Shown: piece after piece, positions 7,180 to 13,941 of the stretch
Layout: each line of letters begins with the position of its first letter
Position numbering within the stretch: the stretch's first letter is position 1
NCBI GenBank assembly: GCA_003557605.1
Contig: PWNW01000196.1
Coordinates: 1 to 15,070, forward strand
Origin: Spirochaetaceae bacterium
GTDB taxonomy: Bacteria; Spirochaetota; Spirochaetia; PWKH01
Reading direction: 5' to 3'
DNA: 15,070 nt
The notes under the pieces: generated by a model
Told to the model about the DNA's origin: nothing
The model's input: the letters and a program-made list of their open reading frames with translations, nothing else
The model's database searches: none
Made by a program: the position numbers and the translations under genes

Positions 7180-8262
7180 ATGAATTTCTTTGCATGGATT
7201 GCAAAAATGAGAGGGAAGAAGCCGCAACCGGAGATGCAGGAACCGGATACGGACAACGAGATAACACATATTGGAATTGATCTCGGCACAGTAAACACTG
7301 TGGTGTATATCAGCGGGAAGGGGCTGGTGTTCAACGAGCCGAGCACTGTTGCTTTTGATGCAGAATCGGGCAGCATTATTGCAGCTGGTTATAGAGCAAA
7401 TGCTATGATCGGAAAAGCCCATGATAAAATTCGGGTTGTCCGCCAGCTGGTGCACGGAGCTGTTTCAGACAGTACCGCTGCAAAGGCCTTTCTCAAACAC
7501 ATCATCACAACCCATTATCCGGAAACAGCGCTCAAGCACCGTACTACCCTGCTTGTCTGCTGTCATGCAAATCTTTCCAAGGTGGAACGAAAAGCCCTTA
7601 AGGATCTAGCGAAAAGCATTGGAATTGAGGATGTGCTGGTTGAGAATGAAATCAAAGCCGGTGCAGCTGGTATGGATATAGACTACTACAAGCCTGGAGG
7701 GACACTGATTGCCGATATCGGAGGCGGCTCAACTGACATTGGCGTGCTCTCCCTGGGAGATTTAGTCGTTAACCGTTCTACAAAAACTGCAGGTAATTGT
7801 TTTGACAGGGAAATTATGAATTATTTGAAGTTCAAGCGGAACTTTGAAATCGGTCCTGCAACCGCAGAGAAGCTGAAAATTGAACTAGCCACACTGAGGA
7901 GTGAAATTTCATCAGATAAATTTACGATGATCGCCGGAAGAAACATCAAAAACGGACTTCCCGGCACCATCAAGGTAAAACAGACAGAAATCAGGGATGT
8001 GCTGGTGAAGTCGTTTCGTACTGTTGTTGAAGAAATCTACAAGGTTCTTGAAGTATGTCCTCCGGAGATTTCATCAGAAATTCTGGATGAGGGCATATAT
8101 GTCAACGGAGGAGGATCTAAGATTGACGGACTGAAGGAGTTTCTGGAGGAACGGCTGCAGCTTCCAGTTACCCTCTCAAAGGACCCGCTAAATTCTATAG
8201 CACTCGGCACTAAGGTGCTTTTGAAAAACCGGGGAAACTATCGAGTCAATCCCTTCAATTAA
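7180..8262 (+). CDS. MreB/Mbl-family actin homologue 3 with putative N-terminal membrane helix
   Basis: 360 residues. The ATG at 7180 follows AAGGAGG (7169-7175), the best ribosome site of the three. About 29 residues precede the actin fold: MNFFAWIAKMRGKK mixes aromatic/hydrophobic and basic residues as in a membrane-binding amphipathic helix, followed by a polar Pro/Glu/Asp linker. The core has GIDLGTVNTVVY (32-43), VENEIKAGAAG with Glu157 at the catalytic position, ADIGGGSTDIGVLSLG with Thr185, FEIGPATAEKLKI, CPPEISSEI and VNGGGSKIDGL. Departures from the family are VCCHANLSKVER in place of the usual VP.G.T..ER and HGAVSD in place of DGVI.D. The C-terminal tail KNRGNYRVNPFN resembles homologue 2. 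It is the last gene of the operon, followed by a terminator. I infer that it tethers the filaments to the membrane. Confidence 0.9.
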   Translation: MNFFAWIAKMRGKKPQPEMQEPDTDNEITHIGIDLGTVNTVVYISGKGLVFNEPSTVAFDAESGSIIAAGYRANAMIGKAHDKIRVVRQLVHGAVSDSTAAKAFLKHIITTHYPETALKHRTTLLVCCHANLSKVERKALKDLAKSIGIEDVLVENEIKAGAAGMDIDYYKPGGTLIADIGGGSTDIGVLSLGDLVVNRSTKTAGNCFDREIMNYLKFKRNFEIGPATAEKLKIELATLRSEISSDKFTMIAGRNIKNGLPGTIKVKQTEIRDVLVKSFRTVVEEIYKVLEVCPPEISSEILDEGIYVNGGGSKIDGLKEFLEERLQLPVTLSKDPLNSIALGTKVLLKNRGNYRVNPFN

Positions 8263-8282
8263 CAGGTACTGCTTACTGAAGT

Positions 8283-8319
8283 CCCCTCCTTTGCTGGAAT
8301 CCAGCATGGAGGGGTTCTT
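8283..8319 (+). terminator. Intrinsic terminator of the MreB operon
   Basis: CCCCTCC (8283-8289) pairs with GGAGGGG (8308-8314). An inner stem TGCTGG/CCAGCA (8292-8297 and 8301-8306) closes on an AAT loop. TTCTT follows directly. It lies 20 bases after the stop codon. It separates the MreB operon from the hydrolase gene. Confidence 0.75.
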
Positions 8320-8332
8320 ATTGTGCAGGTGA

Positions 8333-8361
8333 TTGTTCTAACTGCTTCTCAATGATAGTAT
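8333..8361 (+). promoter_or_regulatory. Candidate extended -10 promoter of the hydrolase-like gene
   Basis: TTGTTC (8333-8338), 17 bases, then TAGTAT (8356-8361) preceded by TGA (8353-8355), an extended -10. Transcription would begin near 8368, after the ATG at 8360, which argues for the later start at 8390. Confidence 0.35.
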
Positions 8362-8379
8362 GGCATATTACCATGTGCA

Positions 8380-8389
8380 GGAACGTTCC
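8380..8389. promoter_or_regulatory. 10-bp perfect palindrome overlapping the ribosome site
   Basis: GGAACGTTCC is a perfect palindrome with a central CG, as in LacI-type operators. It directly precedes the ATG at 8390 and overlaps the ribosome site CAGGAA (8378-8383). A role as operator is an inference; chance is possible. Confidence 0.25.
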
Positions 8390-9175
8390 ATGACATATAC
8401 AACCCATGATGAGAAGCAGATATACTATGAAACTTTTGGAAATCCTGAACACCCGGCTGTGCTGATGCTCCACGGCATTGGTGCCGACGGAGGAATGTTT
8501 TTTCCGCAGATTGATGCATTCCGTGAAGCAGGCTGGTTTATTGTAGTCCCTGACCTACGAGGTCACGGACGAAGTTCCCGGACATACTATCTGGATATTG
8601 CAGACTGGATATATGATATCCTGGAACTGCTTGACACCATTGGAATACTCACCTGCTCGGTGATAGGAGTAGGCATTGGAGGTGTCATAGCCCTTGAGCT
8701 TGCAGCAGCCCACAAGGACCGCCTCACTTCGGTGGTGATCTGCGACAGCTTTGGAGAAATTTCTTCCCCTGGGGAGCACATGATTGCTCGTGCCCAGATA
8801 GGAGGATTCAGGATGCTTCATCATCTTCCGACGAAAACTGCCGCACGTGCAGTATCCTCAATATACCGAGGGATATCAAAGGAGGCTGAGGCATATTTCA
8901 AGGAAACTGCTCTGCAGGCTGATTTCCGGCAGTTTTCCAGGGCTCGCCGAGCTGTAAGCAAAACCGACGTGCTCACCAGGATTTCCTCTCTTACCTTGCC
9001 GATGCTTGTTGTTGTCGGAACCAGGATAAAGATTTTGGTCTCTGCTGGAAAAAAGATTCTCCGAAGTGCTGAAGGCGCTAGGATAGTTACCATACCCGGT
9101 GCTCTCTATCCCTCAAATATAACTGCCCCAGAGGCATTCAACACGGCAGTGCTCACTTTCCTGTCATCCAGATAA
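8390..9175 (+). CDS. Alpha/beta-hydrolase-fold protein lacking the catalytic triad (probable pseudoenzyme)
   Basis: 261 residues from the ATG at 8390, the usual length for the fold. This start gives the common opening MTYTTHDEKQIYYETFGN and has CAGGAA at 8378-8383. An ATG at 8360 would add ten residues with no visible ribosome site. The fold is clear: oxyanion segment LHGIGADG (27-34), PDLRGHGRSS (54-63), and an intact cap region. All three catalytic positions are altered. The nucleophile elbow G-x-S-x-G-G reads GVGIGG with Gly95 for Ser; the acid position in VVVGTRxKI is Ile213; and the usual GAGH reads GALY with Tyr240 for His. The reading frame and flanking motifs are otherwise intact, so this is not a decayed frame. 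It may bind a ligand or a partner instead of hydrolysing. It has its own apparent promoter after the MreB terminator. Confidence 0.82.
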   Translation: MTYTTHDEKQIYYETFGNPEHPAVLMLHGIGADGGMFFPQIDAFREAGWFIVVPDLRGHGRSSRTYYLDIADWIYDILELLDTIGILTCSVIGVGIGGVIALELAAAHKDRLTSVVICDSFGEISSPGEHMIARAQIGGFRMLHHLPTKTAARAVSSIYRGISKEAEAYFKETALQADFRQFSRARRAVSKTDVLTRISSLTLPMLVVVGTRIKILVSAGKKILRSAEGARIVTIPGALYPSNITAPEAFNTAVLTFLSSR

Positions 9176-9244
9176 TTCCAGAAGGATCACTCCCTTCAAT
9201 GTTCTCAGGGGCCATCGGTCCTCCTCAAAACAGCGCTGGAATAA

Positions 9245-9317
9245 TTTGATTATTTTGCATATATTTTTCCAATATATTTATTATTTCTCTTTTTAGGCTT
9301 ATTTTTTGATTATTTTG
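9245..9317 (+). repeat. Two direct copies of a 13-base AT-rich motif, 60 bases apart, upstream of ulaD
   Basis: TTTGATTATTTTG occurs at 9245-9257 and 9305-9317. The start-to-start distance of 60 bases is near six helical turns, so both copies would face the same side of the DNA. It may bind a regulator or cause curvature; in AT-rich sequence chance is possible. Confidence 0.35.
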
Positions 9318-9359
9318 AACTATTTATATGCCTTTTTTCTTGCGTATTGTTCTTTAAGA

Positions 9360-9378
9360 TGATACTATAATGGTATCA
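9360..9378 (+). promoter_or_regulatory. ulaD promoter -10 box inside an inverted repeat (candidate operator)
   Basis: A perfect TATAAT (9366-9371) is flanked by TGATAC (9360-9365) and GTATCA (9373-9378), inverted copies of each other. No good -35 box lies at normal spacing (TTGCGT at 9340-9345 is 20 bases away), so the promoter may need an activator. A repressor bound to the repeat would block RNA polymerase directly. The ulaD ribosome site AAGGAGGA (9383-9390) follows. Confidence 0.5.
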
Positions 9379-9400
9379 ACTCAAGGAGGACTCAGTCCAA

Positions 9401-10051
9401 ATGAAACAACCGCTTCTGCAGATAGCTCTCGATCACCTTGATATCCCTTCCGCCCTGAAAACAACCCGTACATTGGCATCGGAGGTGGATGTTCTTGAAG
9501 TAGGAACTATTCTCTGCTGTGCTGAAGGAGCGCATGCTGTGGAGATCATCCGCTCATTGTATCCTGATCATATTGTAGTTGCAGACATAAAAGGTGCTGA
9601 TGCCGGTTCTGTGCTGGCGGAGATGATGTTTTCACGCGGCGCAGACTGGATGACCCTTATCTGCTGCGCCCCCTATGAAACCATGGAAGCGGCGTACCGA
9701 ACCGCTTCATCCTACGGCGGGGAAATACAGATTGAGCTTTACGGAGAGTGGACCTTTGCCCAAGCTCGTCAGTGGCTCAACATAGGTATTACCCAAGCCA
9801 TATATCATCGGGGCAGAGATGCCCAGGCAGCAGGGAAAGGCTGGGATGAACAGGACCTGGAAAAAATTACCAGGCTTTCAGACATGGGATTCAAGGTATC
9901 TGTAACTGGAGGGCTTTCCCCTGAGGACTTGCACCAGTTCAAAGAAATCCCCGTGCAGAGCTTCATCGCAGGCAGGACCCTCTACAATGCCCACAACCCT
10001 GCTGAAGCAGCAGAGGAATTTCGCAAAGCCATTCACCGGAACTGGAGCTAG
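9401..10051 (+). CDS. ulaD: 3-keto-L-gulonate-6-phosphate decarboxylase
   Basis: 216 residues, the length of E. coli UlaD, in the OMP-decarboxylase superfamily. It removes CO2 from 3-keto-L-gulonate-6-phosphate to give L-xylulose-5-phosphate in cytosolic L-ascorbate breakdown, using magnesium. The known active-site residues fall at the same numbers as in the E. coli enzyme as I recall it: Asp11, Glu33, the D-x-K-x-x-D motif Asp62-Lys64-Asp67, His136 and Arg139 in YHRGRDAQAAG, Thr169 in VTGG, and Arg192 in FIAGR. The related hexulose-6-phosphate synthase differs in the region after the D-x-K-x-x-D motif, so KGPDC is the better call. It is the first gene of ulaD-ulaE-ulaG, behind a likely regulated promoter. 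Confidence 0.95.
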   Translation: MKQPLLQIALDHLDIPSALKTTRTLASEVDVLEVGTILCCAEGAHAVEIIRSLYPDHIVVADIKGADAGSVLAEMMFSRGADWMTLICCAPYETMEAAYRTASSYGGEIQIELYGEWTFAQARQWLNIGITQAIYHRGRDAQAAGKGWDEQDLEKITRLSDMGFKVSVTGGLSPEDLHQFKEIPVQSFIAGRTLYNAHNPAEAAEEFRKAIHRNWS

Positions 10052-10057
10052 TATTCC

Positions 10058-10951
10058 ATGCAGAAACAGGTGAAAATCGGAATATATGAAAAAGCTCTCC
10101 CCAAACATATATCCTGGGAAGAGCGCTGCAGATATGCCGAGGACCTCGGATTTGACTTTATTGAGATGTCCATTGACGAAACTGACGCAAGGCTTTCCCG
10201 GCTTGACTGGAGCATTGACGAAAGAAGCTCATTTATGAACACTGTTCTGCACAGCGGTGTACAAGTTCCTTCGATATGCCTTAGTGCACACCGCAGGTTC
10301 CCTTTCGGAAGCAGAGACCCTTCTATCAGAAAACATGCTTTAGAGATTATAAGAAAAGCTGTGAAACTTGCTTCTGACACAGGAATCCGAACTGTACAGC
10401 TTGCAGGCTATGATGTCTATTATGAGGAGAGCTCGCCTGAAACGGTCCGATGGTTTATCGACGGGCTTGCCGATGCACTGGAGCATGCGGCACAAGAACA
10501 GGTTATGCTTTCTATGGAAATGATGGATTATGAGTTCATGAATTCAGTGGAAAAGTTTCTCAGCCTCAGAGAACAGCTCCCCTCTCCATGGTTCGGACTC
10601 TATCCGGACGTGGGAAATCTCTCTGCATGGGGCAGAAATCTTGACGAGGAACTGGAAATGGGGATGGAATATATTACCTGCATACACCTGAAGGACACCC
10701 TGGCGGTTACCGAAACGTTTCCCGGAAAGTTTAAGGAAGTGCCCTTTGGAAACGGGTGCGTAGATTTTTCCCATGTATTTCTCAAACTCAAGGAACTCGG
10801 ATACCAAGGCCCGTTCCTGATGGAAATGTGGACAGAAACCTCTTCGGACCCCATTGGAGATATTCGTTCAGCAAAGCAATGGATCCTTCAGCAGATGGAT
10901 CCAAAAGGATATGCAAGCAGAGAAGAACAAGGAGTAAAGCAGTATGGCTAA
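10058..10951 (+). CDS. ulaE: L-xylulose-5-phosphate 3-epimerase (L-ribulose-5-phosphate 3-epimerase)
   Basis: 297 residues, a TIM-barrel of the xylose-isomerase-like (AP endonuclease 2) type. It converts L-xylulose-5-phosphate to L-ribulose-5-phosphate. Near-identical stretches with E. coli UlaE include GIYEKALP, DETDxRLSRLDW, CLSAHRRFP, QLAGYDVYY and GNLSAW. Metal ligands expected from the family are visible as Glu154, Asp184, His210 and Glu256. Relative to the recalled E. coli protein there is an insertion of about six residues after HLKDT (residues 214-219), before the conserved VPFGxGxVDF. The ATG lies 6 bases after the ulaD stop with GGAG (10044-10047) inside the end of ulaD, and its end overlaps ulaG by 8 bases, so translation is probably coupled. 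Confidence 0.95.
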   Translation: MQKQVKIGIYEKALPKHISWEERCRYAEDLGFDFIEMSIDETDARLSRLDWSIDERSSFMNTVLHSGVQVPSICLSAHRRFPFGSRDPSIRKHALEIIRKAVKLASDTGIRTVQLAGYDVYYEESSPETVRWFIDGLADALEHAAQEQVMLSMEMMDYEFMNSVEKFLSLREQLPSPWFGLYPDVGNLSAWGRNLDEELEMGMEYITCIHLKDTLAVTETFPGKFKEVPFGNGCVDFSHVFLKLKELGYQGPFLMEMWTETSSDPIGDIRSAKQWILQQMDPKGYASREEQGVKQYG

Positions 10952-12008
10952 GATTGATGAAATCACCAGAGAATCCTGGATTCTAAGCACCTTCCCCGAA
11001 TGGGGAACCTGGCTGAATGAAGAAATTGAGCAGGAACAAGTTGCGCCGGGGTCTTTTACCATGTGGTGGCTCGGATGCACCGGTATCTGGCTCAAGTCTG
11101 AAGGCAGCACAAATATTTCCATTGATTTCTGGGTAGGAAGCGGAAAAAGGACAAAGAAGAACCAGCTGATGAAAAAAAACCATCAGATGCAGCGTATGGC
11201 GGGGGTGAAAAAGCTGCAGCCGAATCTCAGGATTGCTCCCTTTGTGCTTGATCCCTTTGCAGTAAAAGAAATTGACGCCGTGCTGTCAACCCATGACCAT
11301 GGCGATCATATAGACGTGAATTTTGCTGCTGCGGTGATGCAGAACTGCAGCAGTTCAGTTCCCTTTATCGGCCCCCAGGCTTGCTGTGATCTCTGGATAT
11401 CCTGGGGTGTTCCAAAGAACCGATGTATTGTTATGCGGCCGGGCGATTCAGTGCAGATCGGTGATATGGAAATCATTGCACTTGATTCCTTTGACCGCAC
11501 TGCGCAGATCACTGCACCGGAAGAGGAAGCGCTGAAAAACCAGATGCCCCAGAACCTGGACGAACGGGCAGTAAACTACCTGGTGAAGACACCGGGAGGA
11601 ACGGTATACCACAGCGGAGACTCTCATTATTCAAACTATTATGCCAAGCACGGCAATGATTTTGAGGTGGACGTTGCCCTTGGTTCATTTGGAGAGAATC
11701 CCCGGGGCATCACCGATAAAATGCCCTCTGTTGACATCCTCCGAATGGCTGAGGCGCTGAACACTCGGGTAGTAGTGCCGATCCATTATGACATCTGGTC
11801 AAACTTTCATGCTGATCCAAAGGAGATTATGCAGCTGTGGGAAATGAAGAAGGATGTTCTTCAGTACCGCTTCAAGCCGTTTCTCTGGCAGGTGGGAGGC
11901 AAGTTCACCTACCCCGCCGATAAAGACAAGCTCATATACCACTACCCAAGAGGGTTTGAAGACGCCTTCACCGGTGATCACGATTTGCCCTACACGTCAT
12001 TTCTATAA
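10944..12008 (+). CDS. ulaG: L-ascorbate-6-phosphate lactonase
   Basis: 354 residues, metallo-beta-lactamase fold. It hydrolyses L-ascorbate-6-phosphate to 3-keto-L-gulonate-6-phosphate, the first intracellular step after PTS uptake. It follows E. coli UlaG almost along its whole length: ITRESWILSTFPEWG, MWWLGCTGIWLKSEG, the metal motif THDHGDHID (116-124), YHSGDSHYSNYYAKHGN, PIHYDIWSNF and the C-terminal LP..SFL. AAGGAG (10929-10934) gives the ATG start at 10944 inside the end of ulaE. Gene order differs from the E. coli ula system, where ulaG is divergent from ulaABCDEF; here it is the last gene of one operon. A strong terminator follows within five bases of the stop. Confidence 0.95.
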   Translation: MAKIDEITRESWILSTFPEWGTWLNEEIEQEQVAPGSFTMWWLGCTGIWLKSEGSTNISIDFWVGSGKRTKKNQLMKKNHQMQRMAGVKKLQPNLRIAPFVLDPFAVKEIDAVLSTHDHGDHIDVNFAAAVMQNCSSSVPFIGPQACCDLWISWGVPKNRCIVMRPGDSVQIGDMEIIALDSFDRTAQITAPEEEALKNQMPQNLDERAVNYLVKTPGGTVYHSGDSHYSNYYAKHGNDFEVDVALGSFGENPRGITDKMPSVDILRMAEALNTRVVVPIHYDIWSNFHADPKEIMQLWEMKKDVLQYRFKPFLWQVGGKFTYPADKDKLIYHYPRGFEDAFTGDHDLPYTSFL

Positions 12009-12012
12009 AACC

Positions 12013-12043
12013 AAACAGGCCCGCTTCAGGGCCTGTTTTTTTT
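12013..12043 (+). terminator. Strong intrinsic terminator of the ula operon
   Basis: AAACAGGCCC (12013-12022) and GGGCCTGTTT (12029-12038) form a perfect 10-bp GC-rich stem with a 6-base loop, followed by a run of T to 12043. It begins directly after the ulaG stop. Confidence 0.95.
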
Positions 12044-12093
12044 GTCTATCTGCATCAGCTGCTGAAAGGATTTGTTTACATTTTCATGCAAAG

Positions 12094-12129
12094 AAATACC
12101 CCTTCTCATGCATATGAAAAGGGGTATTT
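12094..12129 (-). terminator. Terminator of the convergent ABC transporter operon
   Basis: AAATACCCCTT (12094-12104) pairs with AAGGGGTATTT (12119-12129), an 11-bp stem. The 14-base loop contains a further TCAT/ATGA pairing. Read on the minus strand it lies 22 bases after the permease stop and is followed by a T-rich TTTCTTT. It may also back up the ula terminator. Confidence 0.75.
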
Positions 12130-12151
12130 TGAACTGAAATACCTTAGTAGA

Positions 12152-12985
12152 TCAGCCTTTTACCGCTCCTGCAGTCAGTCCCATAATTAAGCTCTTTGCA
12201 GCAGTGAAAGTAAAGATAAAGGCAGGTACAGCAATAATGGTTGCTATTGCGGTTATTTTTCCCCATTCCGTACCAGTATCAGTCAGATAGAGAGAAACTG
12301 CTACTGGAAGGGTTCTGGTGAACCGATTGGTCAGCACCAGAGATAATATGAACTCATTCCATGCAATCCGGAAGGTAAAGATGCTGGCTACTGCAACACC
12401 GGGACCGATGAGGGGAAGAACGATTTTTCTGAATACAGTGAAATCCGTGCATCCGTCAATAATTGCCGACTCTTCCAGCTCATAGGGAAGCTCCATGATA
12501 AAGGTGCGGAGCACCCAGATATTAAAGGGAAGATTCAGAGCTGTATACACAAGAATCAGCCCTACCCTCCCGTCAATAAACCTAAAGGAATTGAACAGCA
12601 CAAATACCGGAACTGCCAGTATTACTTCAGGGATCATCCGAAGCAGCAGGATTCCTGCTATAGCAGTCTTTTTCCCGCCGAAATTCCAACGGGCCAGCGA
12701 ATAGGCAGCAAGAGCTCCCAGGCCTACACTGAAGGCAGTTGATGAAACTGCTACGACAGCGCTGTTGGAAAAAAACCGGAAAAAGTTTGACTCAAAAAGT
12801 ACCGACTGATAATTGGTCAGGGTCGGTACGAAAAATAACTTCGGGGGAAGCCTGAAAGCATCAACCGGAAGTTTCAGGGACGTGGAAATCATCTCGTATA
12901 TCGGAAACAGCACCAGAGCGGCACCAATAAGGATCATGATGTATTTCATGGTTAAGGTCAGATTTTTTTTCACCTGAAAAGTCAT
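12152..12985 (-). CDS. Carbohydrate ABC transporter permease, MalG-like (CUT1 family)
   Basis: 277 residues with about six hydrophobic membrane segments. The cytoplasmic EAA loop, which docks to the ATPase, is ELEESAIIDGCTDFTVFRKI followed by VLPLIGPG (about 169-196), with the conserved D-G at 177-178. The start ATG follows AAGGAG (12992-12997 on the minus strand), which lies inside the end of the upstream permease gene; the two genes are only two bases apart, so translation is probably coupled. It forms a heterodimer with the MalF-like permease in the inner membrane. The substrate cannot be told from sequence. It is the last gene of the operon within the window; no ATPase gene follows it. 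Confidence 0.92.
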   Translation of the reverse strand: MTFQVKKNLTLTMKYIMILIGAALVLFPIYEMISTSLKLPVDAFRLPPKLFFVPTLTNYQSVLFESNFFRFFSNSAVVAVSSTAFSVGLGALAAYSLARWNFGGKKTAIAGILLLRMIPEVILAVPVFVLFNSFRFIDGRVGLILVYTALNLPFNIWVLRTFIMELPYELEESAIIDGCTDFTVFRKIVLPLIGPGVAVASIFTFRIAWNEFILSLVLTNRFTRTLPVAVSLYLTDTGTEWGKITAIATIIAVPAFIFTFTAAKSLIMGLTAGAVKG

Positions 12986-12987
12986 GG

Positions 12988-13875
12988 CTATCTCCTTTCC
13001 TTTTTAAGGCTGTTGTATATCAGCACGGATGCGAAAAGTGCAATGGTGAGCAGCAGAACTACTGCTACTGCAGATGCAAGTCCGAGCCGCTGACTGGTAA
13101 ATGCAGTCTTGAACAAATGAATAGACATGACCTCCGTGGAAACCCCCGGCCCACCTCCGGTCATATTGTATATGACCACAAGAGACCTGAATGAATCTAT
13201 CAGTCTGAGCACTGCTGTAAGACCGAGTACTGCCGCAATATAAGGCAGCTTAATATATATCAACGTCTGAGGATAATTTGCCCCGTCCACGACTGAGGCT
13301 TCCATGATGTCCTTCGGAACTCCCTGCAGTCCAGCAAGCACCAGAAGAAAGACAAAGGGGGTCCACTGCCAGACATCAGCAATTATCACAGATATTAGGG
13401 CAATGTCCGGGTTAGACAGCCAGCCGTAGGGTCCAATTCCTGCCAGACCGAGAAAATAGTTGATTTTCCCGTATGAGGGATGATACATGAATCTCCACAT
13501 AATCCCGACAACCACCGGGGCGATCATAATCGGAAGCACATAGAGAGTCCGAAACAGCCGCATTCCCTTGAATTCTCCTTCCAGAAGCAGCGCCAGAACT
13601 GTACCAAGCAGCAGCTCAATAGTAACGACACTGAGGCTGAAGGTTATGGTTACCCTGATGCTTTCCCGGAAGTTCTGACTGGCAAACAGTTCGCGGTAAT
13701 TCTCAAACCCAATGAAAGTGGGAGCCTGCGTCAGCTGTCTCATTGACCAGTCAAAGAAACTGAGGCGGATACTGTTGAATATTGGAACCATAAGGATGAG
13801 AAGAAGCACCGCAGCTGCCGGGGCCATAAACAGATAAGCACTGTTTCTTCTTCCTGGAACAAAACTCTTTTTCAC
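12988..13875 (-). CDS. Carbohydrate ABC transporter permease, MalF-like (CUT1 family)
   Basis: 295 residues with about six membrane segments, the first at about 13-33. The EAA loop is DIMEASVVDGANYPQTLIYI followed by KLPY (about 189-212), and the signature FRTLYVLPIMIAPVVVGIMW is typical of sugar permeases. The start codon is GTG (13873-13875) with AGGAG (13883-13887 on the minus strand) 7 bases away; I see no better ATG. It is placed after the binding-protein gene with a hairpin in the 66-base gap, as in many maltose-type operons where this lowers permease expression relative to the binding protein. Confidence 0.92.
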   Translation of the reverse strand: MKKSFVPGRRNSAYLFMAPAAAVLLLILMVPIFNSIRLSFFDWSMRQLTQAPTFIGFENYRELFASQNFRESIRVTITFSLSVVTIELLLGTVLALLLEGEFKGMRLFRTLYVLPIMIAPVVVGIMWRFMYHPSYGKINYFLGLAGIGPYGWLSNPDIALISVIIADVWQWTPFVFLLVLAGLQGVPKDIMEASVVDGANYPQTLIYIKLPYIAAVLGLTAVLRLIDSFRSLVVIYNMTGGGPGVSTEVMSIHLFKTAFTSQRLGLASAVAVVLLLTIALFASVLIYNSLKKERR

Positions 13876-13896
13876 TGTTGAACTCCTAAAAATGAA

Positions 13897-13918
13897 GGCG
13901 GGAACATAAGCTCCCGCC
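13897..13918 (-). terminator. Intercistronic hairpin between binding protein and permease genes
   Basis: GGCGGGA (13897-13903) and TCCCGCC (13912-13918) form a GC-rich 7-bp stem with an 8-base loop, followed on the minus strand by TTCATTTTTA. It may protect the binding-protein mRNA or partly end transcription before the permease genes. Confidence 0.6.
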
Positions 13919-13941
13919 CTACCGAATAATACTGAATCCTA

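Noticed and set aside
7060..7455. Minus-strand open frames within the MreB operon
   Set aside because: They are antisense to strong coding sequence with clear MreB motifs and have no family features of their own.
8360..8389. Earlier ATG for the hydrolase-like protein
   Set aside because: No ribosome site precedes it, a likely extended -10 box covers it, and the family's usual start matches the ATG at 8390.
9181..9197. Small hairpin GAAGG/CCTTC after the hydrolase stop as terminator
   Set aside because: The stem is only 5 bp with a 7-base loop and no T-run follows. I could not support it as a terminator.
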